64,000 nt of DNA from Arion vulgaris. Lineage: Eukaryota; Mollusca; Gastropoda; Stylommatophora; Arionidae. This document shows, piece after piece, positions 10,301-21,384 of this stretch. Within the stretch, counting starts at the first letter, position 1. The number at the start of each line of letters is the position of its first letter. The notes beneath the pieces were generated by a model. That model saw nothing but the letters and a program-made list of their open reading frames with translations, searched no databases and had not been told where the DNA came from. Made by a program: the position numbers and the translations under genes. The stretch covers positions 38,810,428 through 38,874,427 of the forward strand of contig CM036761.1 in NCBI GenBank assembly GCA_020796225.1, in the 5' to 3' direction.

Positions 10301-12480
10301 AGTCTGTCCATTAATTCGTGAGCACGTGTGAAATTGATTTTCTCGAAAACTACCTGTTGGATCTCAGTTATTTTTTGCAAGAAGCCTTAGAATATCCATG
10401 ACGCTAGAGACATATTTTTTCCCAAGAAAATTTGATGTAGTTTGAAATATTTCTTCTTCAGGTTATATTAAAATCAACCTCACCGGATTGTACACAATAG
10501 TAACAGATCTACGGTACACAGACGCGTTGTTCTAAAATACATTATGGTAACATTGAAATATCGTGAGTAGACAACAATTTCACGAATTTCCGTGCACCTA
10601 ACCCAGTCGACTTTGAACGCGGAAAGCATATGACGTTATAATTGGGATACCGTTGTATAGTTATAGGTGTATCTCGCTATTTGTATGAAGCTATTGTATC
10701 ATATTTGTTGGCTTATCAAAACTGACATTGATATCACATTCATAATGAGTCTGAAGTGCACATTTATAACAATGCAGAAGGTTATAGTTTTACTAAACCA
10801 ACACTTCCGTAGGGAATCTAAGAGAGGTCATCTATATTGCGATATTCATAACCCTGAGAAACGAACGCAACTGGCGCTTGGTCTGAATAGAGAATCCTTT
10901 TCCGATGGATTAAACAGGACACAAAGTGCACTAATGTCAAGCAAGAAAGGAAAAGAACAATTGACGACTTTGACATAGATGTCATAAGACGGGAGCTCTT
11001 GAAAATGTTTGCGACAAATCAACTTGTTACTCTCAAGAAACTGAAATTAAAACTGCAATCAGATTGCAGCATAGACATTTCTAAAAGTACTCTATGGAAA
11101 ATTGTAAGAGCCGCCGGCTTCACCTTCAGAAAACTATAGGCGGCAGGAATATTATTGTGAAAAGCCACATTTAATTGCTGCCCGAAGTAAATACCTGAGG
11201 CATTCCGTGAGCGGCGGAGGCAAGGCTATGATATTGTATATTTGGACGAATCCTGGTCAATGCTCACCACACCAATGCTAAAGAATGGCAATCGGTAGAC
11301 GGTGAACAGAAAAGAAAAATACCAAGCAGCAAAGGTCAGCGTATTATACTAACACATGCAGGAAGCAGTGAAGAAGGTCTTGTCCATGACGCTGGACTTA
11401 TTTTCCAATCAAAAAGTACCGACGGTAGGGACTACCACAGAAATGAATGGACATATTTTCAGGCACTGGATGGAGAAAGATCTACTTCCAATTCTAAACA
11501 GACCATCATGCTTTGTAATGGATAATGCATCCTATCACAACGCAGTATCAGCGGAAGACAAAGTACCAACTGCATCAAATACAAAAAGATCAAATTAGGA
11601 CTTGGCTTGCCAAGGAAAATGTCAGCTTCGATGATACATATTTGAAACCCGAGTTGTTGCACCTGGTGAGGATGACAAATAAGACAAAGGTGTTTCATAT
11701 TGACAAAATCATTGCGGAATACGGCCACACGTCTTTGCGACTACCTTCATATCATACTCACCTCAATCCGATAGAGCTTGTCTGGGCTAAAGTAAAGGGC
11801 AAGTTGCCGAACAGAACAGGACGTTTAAAATGTGTGATGTTGAAGTTCTGACACGTGAGTCCCTCTCAATGATAGACATGCAGTTCTGGAAGAAGTGTGT
11901 TGAACATGTGCTCGAGAGGAAGACGAGTACTGGCACCAAGATGGATTACAATTTGTCCAGCCAGTAACAGTTATCAACCTCATGGAATCGTCAGATTCGG
12001 GATGATACAAATCATATTTTGATTACAGACTGAGAAATAGCAACGTATACATTTCCATATCCAAATGCGTCTACCATCATACAATTTGTGGTGAAGTTAA
12101 GACACCCTGGGGTCTAATGGTGACCGAAGAGGAGGACTAACTGTTGCATATTGTATCCAAGTTCACGATTGCACATAAAGGCAACACAATTAATTACTTG
12201 ACCTATCAAGTTAATATGGAGATACACCTATGAATAGAATTGACATGGACAAATTCTGGGATTACTGTAAAATCTAAAATTTGAGCCCCCTATTTGCAAT
12301 TGTCATAAAAGATCAAAGGAATTCGCCGATGTGCAAAATCCGTAGCATCTATGAACTACTGGTTAGCTTTATTTTAGCGTCATGGATATTCTAAGGCTGC
12401 ATGCAAAAATCACTGAGATCCAACAAGTAGTTTTCGAGAAAATCAATTTCAAACGTGCTCACGAATTAATGGACAGACTT
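10301..12480 (+). mobile_element. decayed Tc1/mariner-superfamily element with ~110-bp inverted repeats
   Basis: Both ends start agtctgtccattaattcg, and the inverted match continues for roughly 105-110 bases (10301-10409 against 12370-12480) with few differences. The flanks carry TA dinucleotides, as expected for TA-targeting elements. The transposase region lies between about 10840 and 11860. Total length is about 2.18 kb. It sits about 30 bases beyond the splice donor of the minus-strand charged exon at 12511, so it would be intronic if that exon is used. Confidence 0.85.
10840..11860 (+). pseudogene. Tc1/mariner-like DDE transposase, frameshifted
   Basis: Pieces in different frames line up with the family. 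A helix-turn-helix region lies near 10960-11130 (Ser-Lys-Ser-Thr-Leu-Trp-Lys-Ile). The first catalytic Asp is in Tyr-Leu-Asp-Glu-Ser-Trp at 11245, the second in Val-Met-Asp-Asn-Ala-Ser-Tyr-His at 11521, and the Glu in Leu-Asn-Pro-Ile-Glu-Leu-Val-Trp at 11774. The second Asp and the Glu are about 83 residues apart, far more than the 34-39 of classical Tc1 and mariner and close to the DD82E group I remember as Sailor, reported from aquatic invertebrates. Frame changes near 11200, 11470 and 11570 and stops near 11140 and 11298 make it inactive. Confidence 0.75.
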
Positions 12481-12510
12481 TTATAGTGTCTACATTTTAT
12501 GTATACTTAC

Positions 12511-13573
12511 CGAGAACATTCGCGGTTCGTTGTAATCATGATAAGAGCCGAGATTTGCTCCTGCACTTTGGTAGGGGTACCACTGTCCCTGTCTTTGGCT
12601 TTCAATTGTGTGATGTCTCCTGAAACCAGGATGGTTATCTGTGTGTGACGTGAGTGGTAAACGAGGATCTACCTGTCCAGACTGTCCATAATACGACTGT
12701 GCTAAATCTGGACTCTGGGTAGATGCAATACGTGAACTCTGTTGATTAGGGATTTCATGTCGACCATTAAGTATAACATCTGGAGGTTGAAGATCAATGG
12801 TTTCTGATCTATAATTAGATATGATCTGATGACCTTGTTCGCGATCTGTTCCAGATACAGGGCGCTGGCCAACGTTTGATCTATGATCTGGCTGATAGGA
12901 ACTACGTGAACTGTCATTATCAACTAACTGCTGATCAACGGTTGCATGACGATAACCGTGCTGGTACTGTGTTCCTGTTTTGGGTACAGTTTCAGTGTTG
13001 GTTGTCTTGCTTGGAACCAGTAGATGCTGACTACGGGACGTAAAACTCGGTTGTTGCTGTCTTCTACTGTTGTCCATATTATCACTACGTGTTACGTGTG
13101 AGCGCAAATCTGAATGTCCGACCGTTGTCTGCGAATGTTGTTCGTTAACTCGTTCCTGTTGTTCGCGTTGTCGTGGGTACCTCCTTTCTTCCAATCGCTT
13201 TCTGATAATTTCTTGTCTGGACTTCTCATCTAGCCTTCTCCTTTCTTCTATACGTCTTCGTCTTTCTTCCTCATGTCTCCGTCTTAAATCTATTCTTCTT
13301 CTTAACTCTTTCTCATACGCAGCCTCAGTATTAACATTTTGTGGTTGGTTTGGTTGGTCTTGTAATGCTTCCCCCATATCCGATATCATGTTTCTATCAC
13401 TGCCAGAACTATAGTCATAATATTGCCTTGTTTTCGTCTCCAGTTCTGAACCTGAAACTTCATTCTTGTTAATGCTCCAGTATGACGTCTAGAAGACTGA
13501 TTTGTGCTTGTCAATGAGTCATGTCCAGAGAGATGTACAAGGGATTGATTAATCTTGTGCGTATGTTGTCTTC
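12511..13573 (-). CDS. charged Arg/Glu/Gln-rich exon of an uncharacterised protein
   Basis: An exon-like frame starts after a ttcaactgtag acceptor (13573) and ends at a consensus gtaagt donor (12511, phase 0). About 29 residues from the acceptor are open in one frame and about 325 residues in the next, the switch lying near 13490 where a TAG interrupts. The longer part has an ATG at 13389. It begins with a highly charged heptad-like segment (Arg/Glu runs, about 60 residues, probable coiled coil) and continues as a Gln/Ser/His-rich, apparently disordered tail. I do not recognise a family. The acceptor phase fits the signal-peptide exon ending at 18625. The frame break could be a sequencing error, an alternative acceptor at tcttctag, or pseudogenisation. 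Confidence 0.5.
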
Positions 13574-13723
13574 CTACAGTTGAACATAATAAATAAGTTA
13601 AGTGGTTACAATTGTTCGATTTTATCAAATTTCTCCATTCTAGTTAATAGTTACCACAAAATACATGTTACTTTATTTTGACCGCAACTGTTTTATAACA
13701 GTACAGTTTGTTATCATATAAAG

Positions 13724-14345
13724 CAGGGGTGGCCAACCTTTTCAGCAGGCGGTTCAAATTTCAGAAATAATATTTCCTGCCGGGCCATGCACTAATTTTA
13801 AAAAAAAAAAAGTAAAGTAAACAAACAAACCCGCTACAGCTTCGACCATATCGTCGCTTCCCAGTAGGTGAGATCATGGTCAAATGCGTGCCTGGTTTAA
13901 TGTTAAAAACAACACAAGAAATATGTATATTAATTTTTTTGCGAAGAAATAAAACAAATCTGAGAATCAATATATTTATTAGAGAATTTAAAAATATTTA
14001 AACGTGAGACATCTGACTTTGTTTTGCAGAACTAAGTGAACAAAATCGATCTCGATTGATGTGTTGCTACAAGCCCATACTTTTTCCAAATGAACATCAA
14101 TAATTCGTGTTCTCACTTGTGATTTGATGTGGTTTATGCGACTAAAAAGCTGTTCACAAGTGCATAAGTGTTTCCAAATAGCAAAACCATCGAACAGAGA
14201 ATGTTTGTAAAACGCAGGATTTTATCCTTGTCCAAATACGTTTTATAGAACTCTTCCAAATCAAACTTGATAGAATTTCTCCTTTAACTGTGTATCACAA
14301 CACATTTCACAATGTTCCATTTGTAATTTTCCTAGTAATAAACTC
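13724..14345 (-). mobile_element. hAT transposon remnant with C-terminal dimerisation region
   Basis: The left end caggggtggccaacct is a typical hAT terminus. The minus strand at about 14190-13990 reads Cys-Glu-Gln-Leu-Phe-Ser-Arg-Ile-Asn-His-Ile-Lys-Ser, followed by Arg-Thr-Arg-Ile-Ile-Asp-Val-His-Leu-Glu-Lys. This matches the C-E-Q-x-F-S...K-S-x-x-R-x-R-L-x-D-x-H-L block of the hATC domain in hAT transposases related to GTF2IRD2 and ZBED-type proteins. Upstream transposase sequence is interrupted by stops, and the other terminus was not found. Confidence 0.6.
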
Positions 14346-14394
14346 ACGTCTACTGTGAATGGCGTTGCAAATGCACAAAAAGCACATGATAGAC

Positions 14395-14850
14395 CATAGA
14401 TTCCCAAACTTTTTGGCCCGCCGCCCACCTTGCACAACATAAACTTTGTAACCCCCTCCTCCTCATTATACCAGTTTGACAACGCCCCCTCCCCACCCCA
14501 CATATATACATACTCTATTTTCTCCTTGACATAGCAAATTGATATATATTTATGTCGTGCATGGTCAATTTTAAATGATTATATGCATGAAATAGAAAAT
14601 TGATGAAAATATGGATCGTGTAAGACGGGCATAAGATAAAGTAAAATTGAAGAATTCAAATTTTAAATGATTATTCAATCGCAAAATCAAGAAAATAATT
14701 TATTTTAAAATATTTATTAATTTCTTCTTTAATGAGCCACCGAACCATAATCGCCTGAACTACCCCCAAATTCTTCTAAATCCAATCTCCCCTCATGAAC
14801 ACTTCAACGCCCACTGGAGAGAGGCGGTACCACCCACTTTGGGACATGCT
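14395..14850. mobile_element. non-autonomous hAT-like element, relative of 22535-22886
   Basis: It begins catagattcccaaactt and ends accacccactttgggacatg, imperfect inverted ends. The inner blocks around cccgccgcccacc and cgcccactgg are shared with the element at 22535-22886. The flanking duplication is not clear here. Confidence 0.5.
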
Positions 14851-15600
14851 GCACTAGACGTTAAGAACAGAAAACCAAAATGTGTAGATTTGTAACGAAT
14901 GACAACCATCGTAAAGGCGTTGTGACTCAGGACGTGATTAGGTCGAAGAACGGCGCGACTGTTCTTAATGAATAACGGGAACGAAACGTACTCGCGTTCT
15001 CTACGCAAATCAGACAGATCACAAAGTGGAAGAAAAACACAAGCAGCAAACAACATTTAGAAACATGCCTACAGTATAGTAAAACTTGGCATGACCTGCA
15101 GACAATCTGCTGCGTGTAATGATCGCAGTGAACCCTACCTTGGCTTCTGTACCACTGAGCAGTACAGAGAACTTCCTCGTCCGTTAGTAATAGTGTTGTC
15201 CAATTCTGACTAAACCTAACACTAACCATACAATCAAATATTTTGCTAAGCAAATAGAAAAGAAGACGAAGCTCATAAAAATAACTATCAAATAAATGTG
15301 ATTCTAAGTAAACCAATCGTAAAAAAACAACCAGACAGAACAACGAATTAATTAACAAATAAAATAACTAACAAATTAGTCAACTTCCTATACAATGAAA
15401 GAATAACAGCAAAAATCAATCATAAACAAAATAAAATTCACTGCTAAAAATAGCGGTATAAACAAAGAACCTACTTGAAAACATGGTAAGAAAAAGTAGG
15501 CGAAAACGACCATCAACCACACCCCTACCACCACATAACCCTACTCATAGCCCTAAATTTAATCTCATTCAAATCTCAATCTAAATAGAGAAAAAAAATT
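14851..15600. other. non-coding stretch
   Basis: AT-rich sequence. An open minus-strand frame of about 140 residues (15358-14927) has no motif, no ATG context and no splice support, and is not called. Confidence 0.45.
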
Positions 15601-15602
15601 GA

Positions 15603-15677
15603 CCATCAAACTACTGTGAGATTTGAACTTTTAACCTTCAAATCGCCAAGCAAATGTCTGAGCGACATCACCAGCTA
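15603..15677 (-). repeat. tRNA-like SINE head
   Basis: The minus strand shows gatgtcgctcagacattt and, at tRNA spacing, aaagttcaaatctc. The rest resembles no other repeat in the window. A (CAC)n-rich simple sequence follows at about 15757-15802. Confidence 0.4.
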
Positions 15678-15971
15678 ATATTGAAAAGAATTCACAAAAA
15701 CAAATACAACTTCAAACTATGCAGATAAAGTGAGAAACAAAGAGCAAATTAATAAGTATCACCACCACCACCACCACCCCCACCCTCACCACCACCCCCA
15801 CCATACAAAACTACAAACTCAACAATCCAAACAAGAAATTAAGAGCTCATAAACCAAACAAGTAGTAAACAAAACAACAAGGACGACTAAGATAACACTA
15901 CCCCCATTACTCTTTCTGTAACTTTAACTCATGAGTTCTCTATAGCTTGCTCTGTAAGCGTCGTTCACCGA

Positions 15972-16094
15972 GGACGTGCTTCATTTGTTTGATGTATGTA
16001 TGATTGACATGAGGACGTGCTTCATTTGTTTGATGTATGTATGATTGACATGAGGACGTGCTTCATTTGTTTGATGTATGTATGATTGACATGA
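15972..16094 (+). repeat. 41-bp tandem repeat, three copies
   Basis: Three near-identical units starting gaggacgtgcttcatttg and ending atgattgacat follow each other without spacers. Confidence 0.9.
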
Positions 16095-16179
16095 CCGTGG
16101 AATGTGAATTGAAAAACGGAACAAATGTCATTTTCCTCAAACACTTCTGTTTTTTTCTTCTTCTTCGAATGTTCCATAT

Positions 16180-16290
16180 CGAGCACTTGTTAAACCACTC
16201 TTTGTGATTTTGTATGTTATCCGAGCATACGAGCGATTGCACGTTGTGCCAGTTATGCGCCTACAAGTAGGCCAGTACATCCAATTTATT
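16180..16290. repeat. fragment of the MetaSINE-like dispersed repeat
   Basis: The segment around cgttgtgccagttatgcgcc is shared with 58370-58420, which itself follows a copy of the cgtaagagrcga-containing repeat. Too short to define boundaries. Confidence 0.35.
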
Positions 16291-16489
16291 CGATGATTTT
16301 TATTTAATACTGTAGCTACCCTAGGCCCCTACTTCCTTAAGGACTCTGCTGTGCTATGACAAAGAGAGACAGCCGCATCAGGCAGCACCGTAAGGGAGTT
16401 GTATAATCAGAGAAATCAAAATACAATTTGAACCATTCTATAATTAAAAAGCACTGTCACAAAAATAGCTACAAGTGAAATGTGCTGCC

Positions 16490-16800
16490 TGAGTCACCAA
16501 CATCAGCATAAAAAAGCAAGTTGGCACAGAACCTTGCTTGAATTACATTGAGAAACAAAGAATGAAGTGGTTTGGCCACTTAATTAGAATGCATCCAAAC
16601 TCTTCATATACAGTCTTCTACCGCAGAACATCAGAAAAAAAGGCAAGAGGAAGACCACGAAAAAGATGGCTAGATGGCATAGCATAATCCTGTCAAAGAG
16701 CAAAAATAACAATCACACAAGCCACCTGAACAGCGCAAAACCTTAGCAAAAAACCACGACATTTTGCAACAACTCGGTAGCAGTGTGACGACAAAAGAAG
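16490..16800 (+). pseudogene. LINE reverse transcriptase C-terminal fragment
   Basis: The plus strand reads Gln-Arg-Met-Lys-Trp-Phe-Gly-His-Leu-Ile-Arg-Met and then Ala-Arg-Gly-Arg-Pro-Arg-Lys-Arg-Trp-Leu-Asp before a stop. It has the same motif pair as 4207-4500 and ends in an agaagaagaa-type tail. Confidence 0.65.
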
Positions 16801-17024
16801 AAGAATTAAAAATCTTTACGCAACGCTTTTCTATATTGGTCTGTTATTCCAATACATTGGCTGTCGTAAAGCTTTCATTTTATGTGAGTTTTTTTGTCAG
16901 TAGGTATCGCATTAATATGCATTATCCATTAACATGCATCTGACTTAGGAAACTTGCATCGATTAGGTAGAAACTAGTCAATTGGAAGAGTTGTATTTTT
17001 ACAAATGATAGTTCATGAACACAA

Positions 17025-17290
17025 GCATGGCGAGCGGCAGTGAGGGATGACTCAAAAAGAAAGGAAGAAAAACACATCACATATGGAGGCATAAGAGAGC
17101 ACAGAAGGCAGAGAGAGCATCCGATGTATCAGCTCCAGTCTCCAGTTTCACCCGCAGCAACTGTGGCAAGGATTGTCACTCCAGAATAGGCGATTACAGC
17201 CACAACAGACGCTGTGTTTCAGCGCAAAACATACTACGTGACGCAAAACCTATTGTCTCCTGAGACAAAGAGGTCAATGATGATGTCATG
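17025..17290 (+). pseudogene. RTE-like LINE 3' end with Cys/His knuckle
   Basis: The plus strand gives an Arg/Lys/Glu-rich stretch and then Ser-Asn-Cys-Gly-Lys-Asp-Cys-His-Ser-Arg-Ile-Gly-Asp-Tyr-Ser-His-Asn-Arg-Arg-Cys. This C-x2-C...S-R-I-G-x-x-S-H-x-R-x-C arrangement closes many RTE-type reverse transcriptases, and it is followed by a GATGATG tail as expected. One frame change separates the two parts. Confidence 0.6.
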
Positions 17291-17579
17291 AAAAACAACC
17301 AAGATATGGAAAGAAAAACAGACAATTTGTCATCTATAGCATCAAAAGACTGCAGACAAGATATAAAAAGACAATTATTATGAAGACACTTATGGAAAGT
17401 AGTGCAGATATCACTCTAGAATCCAAAATGATAAAAATAACAGAGTAGTCCACTTATTTTAGTAGTAATTTTGATTGCACTGAAAATACGTGCAAAGAAA
17501 TTATGCAAAGAATTATCAAAGTAGCACCAGTTTTTTAAAATCTAAATAAATATGAAACTCCAAGTTATATAGTTTTAAA

Positions 17580-17990
17580 ACTAAATTACGAATTTTCAAT
17601 TCCAATGTTGTATCAGTTCTAATATATGCCAGCGAGAGTTGGAAAAGGACTAAAGGTATAGAAAAATGTTGAATGCATTCTGGAAACATGCACCATTTTC
17701 AATAGCTGGATATCTCAATCTTGCCCTCATGTGACCAGTTTTGAATGAGAAACTGTTGGACACTCGTGAGGACCTCCTGCTGATGACTAAATTCATGGAG
17801 GAAACTTATTTCACTCTTTAGACATTTGAGCATAGAAACTTGATCTCAGAGAAGAACGATACAAATGGAACGAAATATCAGAGGACGACCTTTATTGTGC
17901 AGTAATGAAGAGACATACACTGGCCTAATTAAAGAAGCCATGGATAGCACATACAGATGAGAGAGCCATATTCAGACAATGTTATCAGCA
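17580..17990 (+). pseudogene. LINE reverse transcriptase thumb remnant
   Basis: A short frame reads Val-Leu-Ile-Tyr-Ala-Ser-Glu-Ser-Trp-Lys-Arg-Thr-Lys-Gly-Ile-Glu-Lys, matching the L-x-Y-G-S-E-x-W block after the palm of RTE/CR1 reverse transcriptases. A diverged copy of the same DNA is on the minus strand at 37420-37560. Confidence 0.55.
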
Positions 17991-18010
17991 GTCTTTAAAC
18001 CTTCTAACCT

Positions 18011-18182
18011 GCCCGCGTGCCCAGCGTGTTCGTAGCGCGTTGGTCTGCAGGTGACAAACCCCCTGTGAGTGCGGGTTCAATTTCGCGGGCTGGCAGAAAA
18101 GCCACAGGTTTCCTAGATTTACGGTGTTCGTGGCATCGAACCGTAGAGCTGAAAGCTCAAGTGCTTCTGGATCGGAAAAAAA
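18011..18182 (+). repeat. SINE family 1 copy
   Basis: The copy carries the tRNA-like head (gttcgtagcgcgttgg, then gggttcaatttcgcggg as B box), the cacaggtttcctagattt body and the agtgcttctggatcgga end with an A tail. About 30 bases around the gttacgatgtccatggc segment are missing. Confidence 0.85.
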
Positions 18183-18624
18183 ACAATCTTATAACCTCAA
18201 GACAATGAAGATATACTTAATTGTTATTTCGTTTTGTTTGATCAGTTGTTATTCATAACAGTTTTTGTTCCTTCTAACCTCAAGATAATGATGTCAATCA
18301 TCATTGTTATCTGGTTTAGTCAGTTATTTCAGCAGCCGTTATAACTACCGAAACAGCCTTGATAAACGTACTTCATTTTCTAATAGACATAAAACAAATA
18401 TTGGTATATTGGGTTTTTTCCCGAATCCCGTAATACTTGTTTACTCTCTGTTTATTTACGATAATCATTGACTCATTTGTTTCCCCTGAGGTTCTTCAAA
18501 CTACTCATTCCCTCATTTACTTTCGTAACACACTAGTTATCAAATGTTATTCTGTTGAAGCTTTGTTTCACTAAGAAAGTAACGCACACAAAACATAATT
18601 TAGAAGTAGCAATAATAATCTTAC

Positions 18625-18697
18625 CGTGTCTGGCATCAACGGAAAGGGTTTCTCCACTGGTTGCAAATATAAGAACAAAGTAGATATAATAAATCAT
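18625..18697 (-). CDS. signal-peptide first exon
   Basis: An ATG at 18697 begins Met-Ile-Tyr-Tyr-Ile-Tyr-Phe-Val-Leu-Ile-Phe-Ala-Thr-Ser-Gly, a typical hydrophobic signal peptide, and runs 24 codons plus one base to a gtaaga donor at 18624. The phase (one base over) matches the acceptor at 13573, giving a Gly at the junction, but one phase in three would match by chance. The product would enter the secretory pathway. No promoter element was identified upstream. Confidence 0.45.
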
Positions 18698-19179
18698 TTT
18701 TCTTAAACAAAATAAACACTTCAACGAAATAAAGATGAAACAGTTGATGGAATGGTTTGTTTAAAACGATGAATGTTTTGAAATTATTGAAAACCACAAA
18801 ACGATAATAACATTCTTAAAATGGTATATGCGTAGTTATTGATAAGTATGGTTCGCACAATCTTGCTGTTCTGGAATGATTTTGCTCGTACACAGCTTAC
18901 AAGAAGAACGCTTGCAGAGTTAGTTGTAGGTGTAATATTTTGGTCCTACGTTGCATTCTCACCGCACATTCTGTTATGTATAGTTCATATATTTGCCGGC
19001 ACATTGTAGAAACTTATGTGAGGTATTTAGAACAGCAGTGTCGGAAGCGTAATACTATATCAAGGTGGAATCATAGTGTACTTGTTTATGTCTGTAGTCT
19101 GTTGCTGAAATCAACAATGTTTATTGGACAAGTTTAGCGTCAATATAAACTACTCGATTATTACCCATGTCTCTGCTAT

Positions 19180-19235
19180 CAATCAATCAATCAATCATGC
19201 AATCAATCAATCATACAATCAATCAATCAAGTTCT
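19180..19235. repeat. (AATC)n microsatellite
   Basis: Repeats of aatc with interruptions (tgcaatcaat, catacaatca). Confidence 0.8.
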
Positions 19236-19309
19236 TAGTGATTTGTTCCTTTATGTGCTTGGTTATGGCTCATTTCTGACTGTTTTCTTTCTTAATATTC
19301 ATTCAATAA

Positions 19310-19545
19310 GGTTCCATGACTGCCGGAGTAGAAGATCATGTCTCTTCACAGCTTTCAATCCCTGGTGCAGTTAATCAGTTCTAACATTGATCTTTTGTCG
19401 AACAACGATGGTAGAACATCCAACATCTTCTCCCTTTGTCTTCCACGATCTCTTCGTCCCTGAATTTTATCTTTTCTCTTCAAATTCTCTAAACCTACTC
19501 TTCGCACTATATGTCTGAAGAACCTTGATTGTCTGATTCTACTTT
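19310..19545 (-). pseudogene. LINE C-terminal fragment related to 49160-49860
   Basis: On the minus strand the frame includes Gly-Arg-Arg-Asp-Arg-Gly-Arg-Gln-Arg-Glu-Lys-Met-Leu-Asp, then a decayed stretch ending near a Ser-Gly-Ser-His-Gly. The better preserved copy at 49690-49850 has the same order. Confidence 0.5.
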
Positions 19546-19577
19546 TTTTTTAAAGTTTCTTTGTGTGCAGGTCTGTT

Positions 19578-20569
19578 TCAGTTATCAGTTATATGAGGAA
19601 TATCATCATAGTATTCCGGACATGTCCATAGGTGCTCCGATCTCCGCCTCAGCAAATTCAGCAGCATGCAGCGGCCCAACGCGCCAGTTCGATGTTGATT
19701 AATCAATCTCCTTGCATACCTATTATGTCGTTCTTTTCGGGCTGCACCAATATTGACACCCATCTTTCTCAATCTGGTCAGCGAGTGAGATTCACAGCCC
19801 TGAAACTCCTCTGTTCGGACAGACTCTCTCAATGCGTGAAGAATGTCATTTCGATCCATGGCAGCTCCCTCTGATACTGTAGAAAAACCAGCCAATCTAT
19901 CAGCTTGTTCATTATCCCTAACTCCTGCGTGCCCAGGGACAAAAATGAAGGTGATTTATCTTATCATTGTCTTTACCAGTACTTCCACCCAGTTGCGTCT
20001 CACCATTCCTGATTCGACTTTACGAATCATGCTCGTGGAGTCACTGAGTATGAAAACACGAGAGTAGTTGTGAGATGCCAACAATTTTACCGCCTCCGTA
20101 ACCGCCCGAACCTCCATTATCAAACTACTTGTGGTTGTTGCGTAGGCCCCACTGGCCTCTCTTATTATTTTTCCTCCTGAGCGTGCTGAAAAACCCACGC
20201 ACAGCGTTGTTGGCGAATGACTAAACCATCGGTGTAAATAACCACATCTGTATCATTGATGATGTCATTCAAGAGGGCCTCCACCTCTACGTTAATCAGT
20301 GATAGCTTATTTTGTTCGCAGTTTTTCTTAATAGATGTAATAGCTGTGAAAGCAGTCTGAAATTGAGGTGGCACAGCAATCCATTCCTCTCCTGTTTCAA
20401 TTCCGGAAGGATCACACATTTTCCTAAGAGTTACTGTTTTAAACCTCATCGCTTGTTCTCTTCTCTGTCCTCTGCTAAAATTCAAAAAATATTTTCTCTG
20501 GTACATCGCGTAGTCTGTTATTCTTATGACTATTTTAGTGAATACCATAGTTTGACATTGAAGTCTCAA
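19578..20569 (-). pseudogene. non-LTR retrotransposon RNase H domain and C-terminus
   Basis: Minus-strand pieces line up as an RNase H domain: Val-Val-Ile-Tyr-Thr-Asp-Gly (first Asp), Ile-Met-Glu-Val-Arg-Ala-Val-Thr-Glu-Ala (Glu), Ile-Leu-Ser-Asp-Ser (Asp) and Val-Pro-Gly-His-Ala-Gly-Val-Arg-Asp-Asn-Glu-Gln-Ala-Asp-Arg (His...Asp). They are followed by a C-terminal region with a Trp-Thr-Cys-Pro-Glu-Tyr knuckle. At least two frame changes (near 20190 and 19900) disrupt it. Elements of the I/Jockey/R1 group carry RNase H in this place. Shorter copies of the C-terminal part occur at 42541-42760 and 54660-55070. Confidence 0.8.
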
Positions 20570-20599
20570 TTAGTGAAAGGTAGGTGCGAATATGACATC

Positions 20600-21327
20600 G
20601 AATGACAATCATTAGAAAAATGTGTTAAAAATATTATTCGCCAGTCTATCATTATGTCACTGCGAGGTCGCCAATCATTATATCATTATGTCACTGCGAG
20701 GTCACCAATAGCGAAGTTGATAACACTTTGCGCAAGTGACCACCGTGAATTTTCTGAGGTTCTATGCCAGTTTTACTAAAGACTGTTGGTGTGCACACGG
20801 AACACGGTTGGACTATAGGAGACCCTGATTCTTTACGTGGGGATCTAATTTACAAGTACCTATGAAGTCGAAGTAAGGCATGTCTGAATGACGAAGGAAA
20901 CTAGTGATAAGAAAAGCAAGATTTCGCGCAGAAATCGGTCAGAGACACCACATTGGGCGACATGACTACGCCTGAATTTATAGCTGCCGACAGAAAAAAA
21001 ACTCTCTAAGATGACATCTGGCTCATCATATCTATAAGAATTTATAACATCATCTCTATATGTAATTATTAAGTTGTAATTATCTTCTTTATTATCTTAC
21101 AATATTTGATTGTTGATGAATAGCAGGTAATTTTGTAAATAAATCAATATATCTTTATCAAAAGTTCACAGAATGTGAAAGAATGAATTGAAAACAGGTA
21201 ACAATCAGAATACGCTAATGTAATTTTAAAGCTTATGTGATAATGTAATAAATCATGGCGCAGTTCACGGCATATGGTCAAGTCGTATACACAAATTGGT
21301 GCAGACTGCTATCTTTTGTAGCTAATA
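20600..21327. other. non-coding stretch
   Basis: It contains a short duplicated phrase (atcattatgtcactgcgagg, twice near 20650-20700) and nothing else that I can name. Confidence 0.4.
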
Positions 21328-21384
21328 TGCTAAAGTGGGCGTCTGCAGTTCATCGGTTGTGAGCTCGATCACAACCCAAGTTTC
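21328..21384 (+). repeat. SINE family 2a, head half
   Basis: The head of a family 2a SINE (gcgtctgcagttcatcggtt...gatcacaacccaag) stops at 21384 and resumes at 21930. The two halves are separated by a LINE tail, so this is one SINE split by an insertion. Confidence 0.75.

Noticed and set aside
14927..15358. 143-codon minus-strand frame
   Set aside because: No domain, no ATG context, and no splice sites; the composition is that of AT-rich non-coding DNA.
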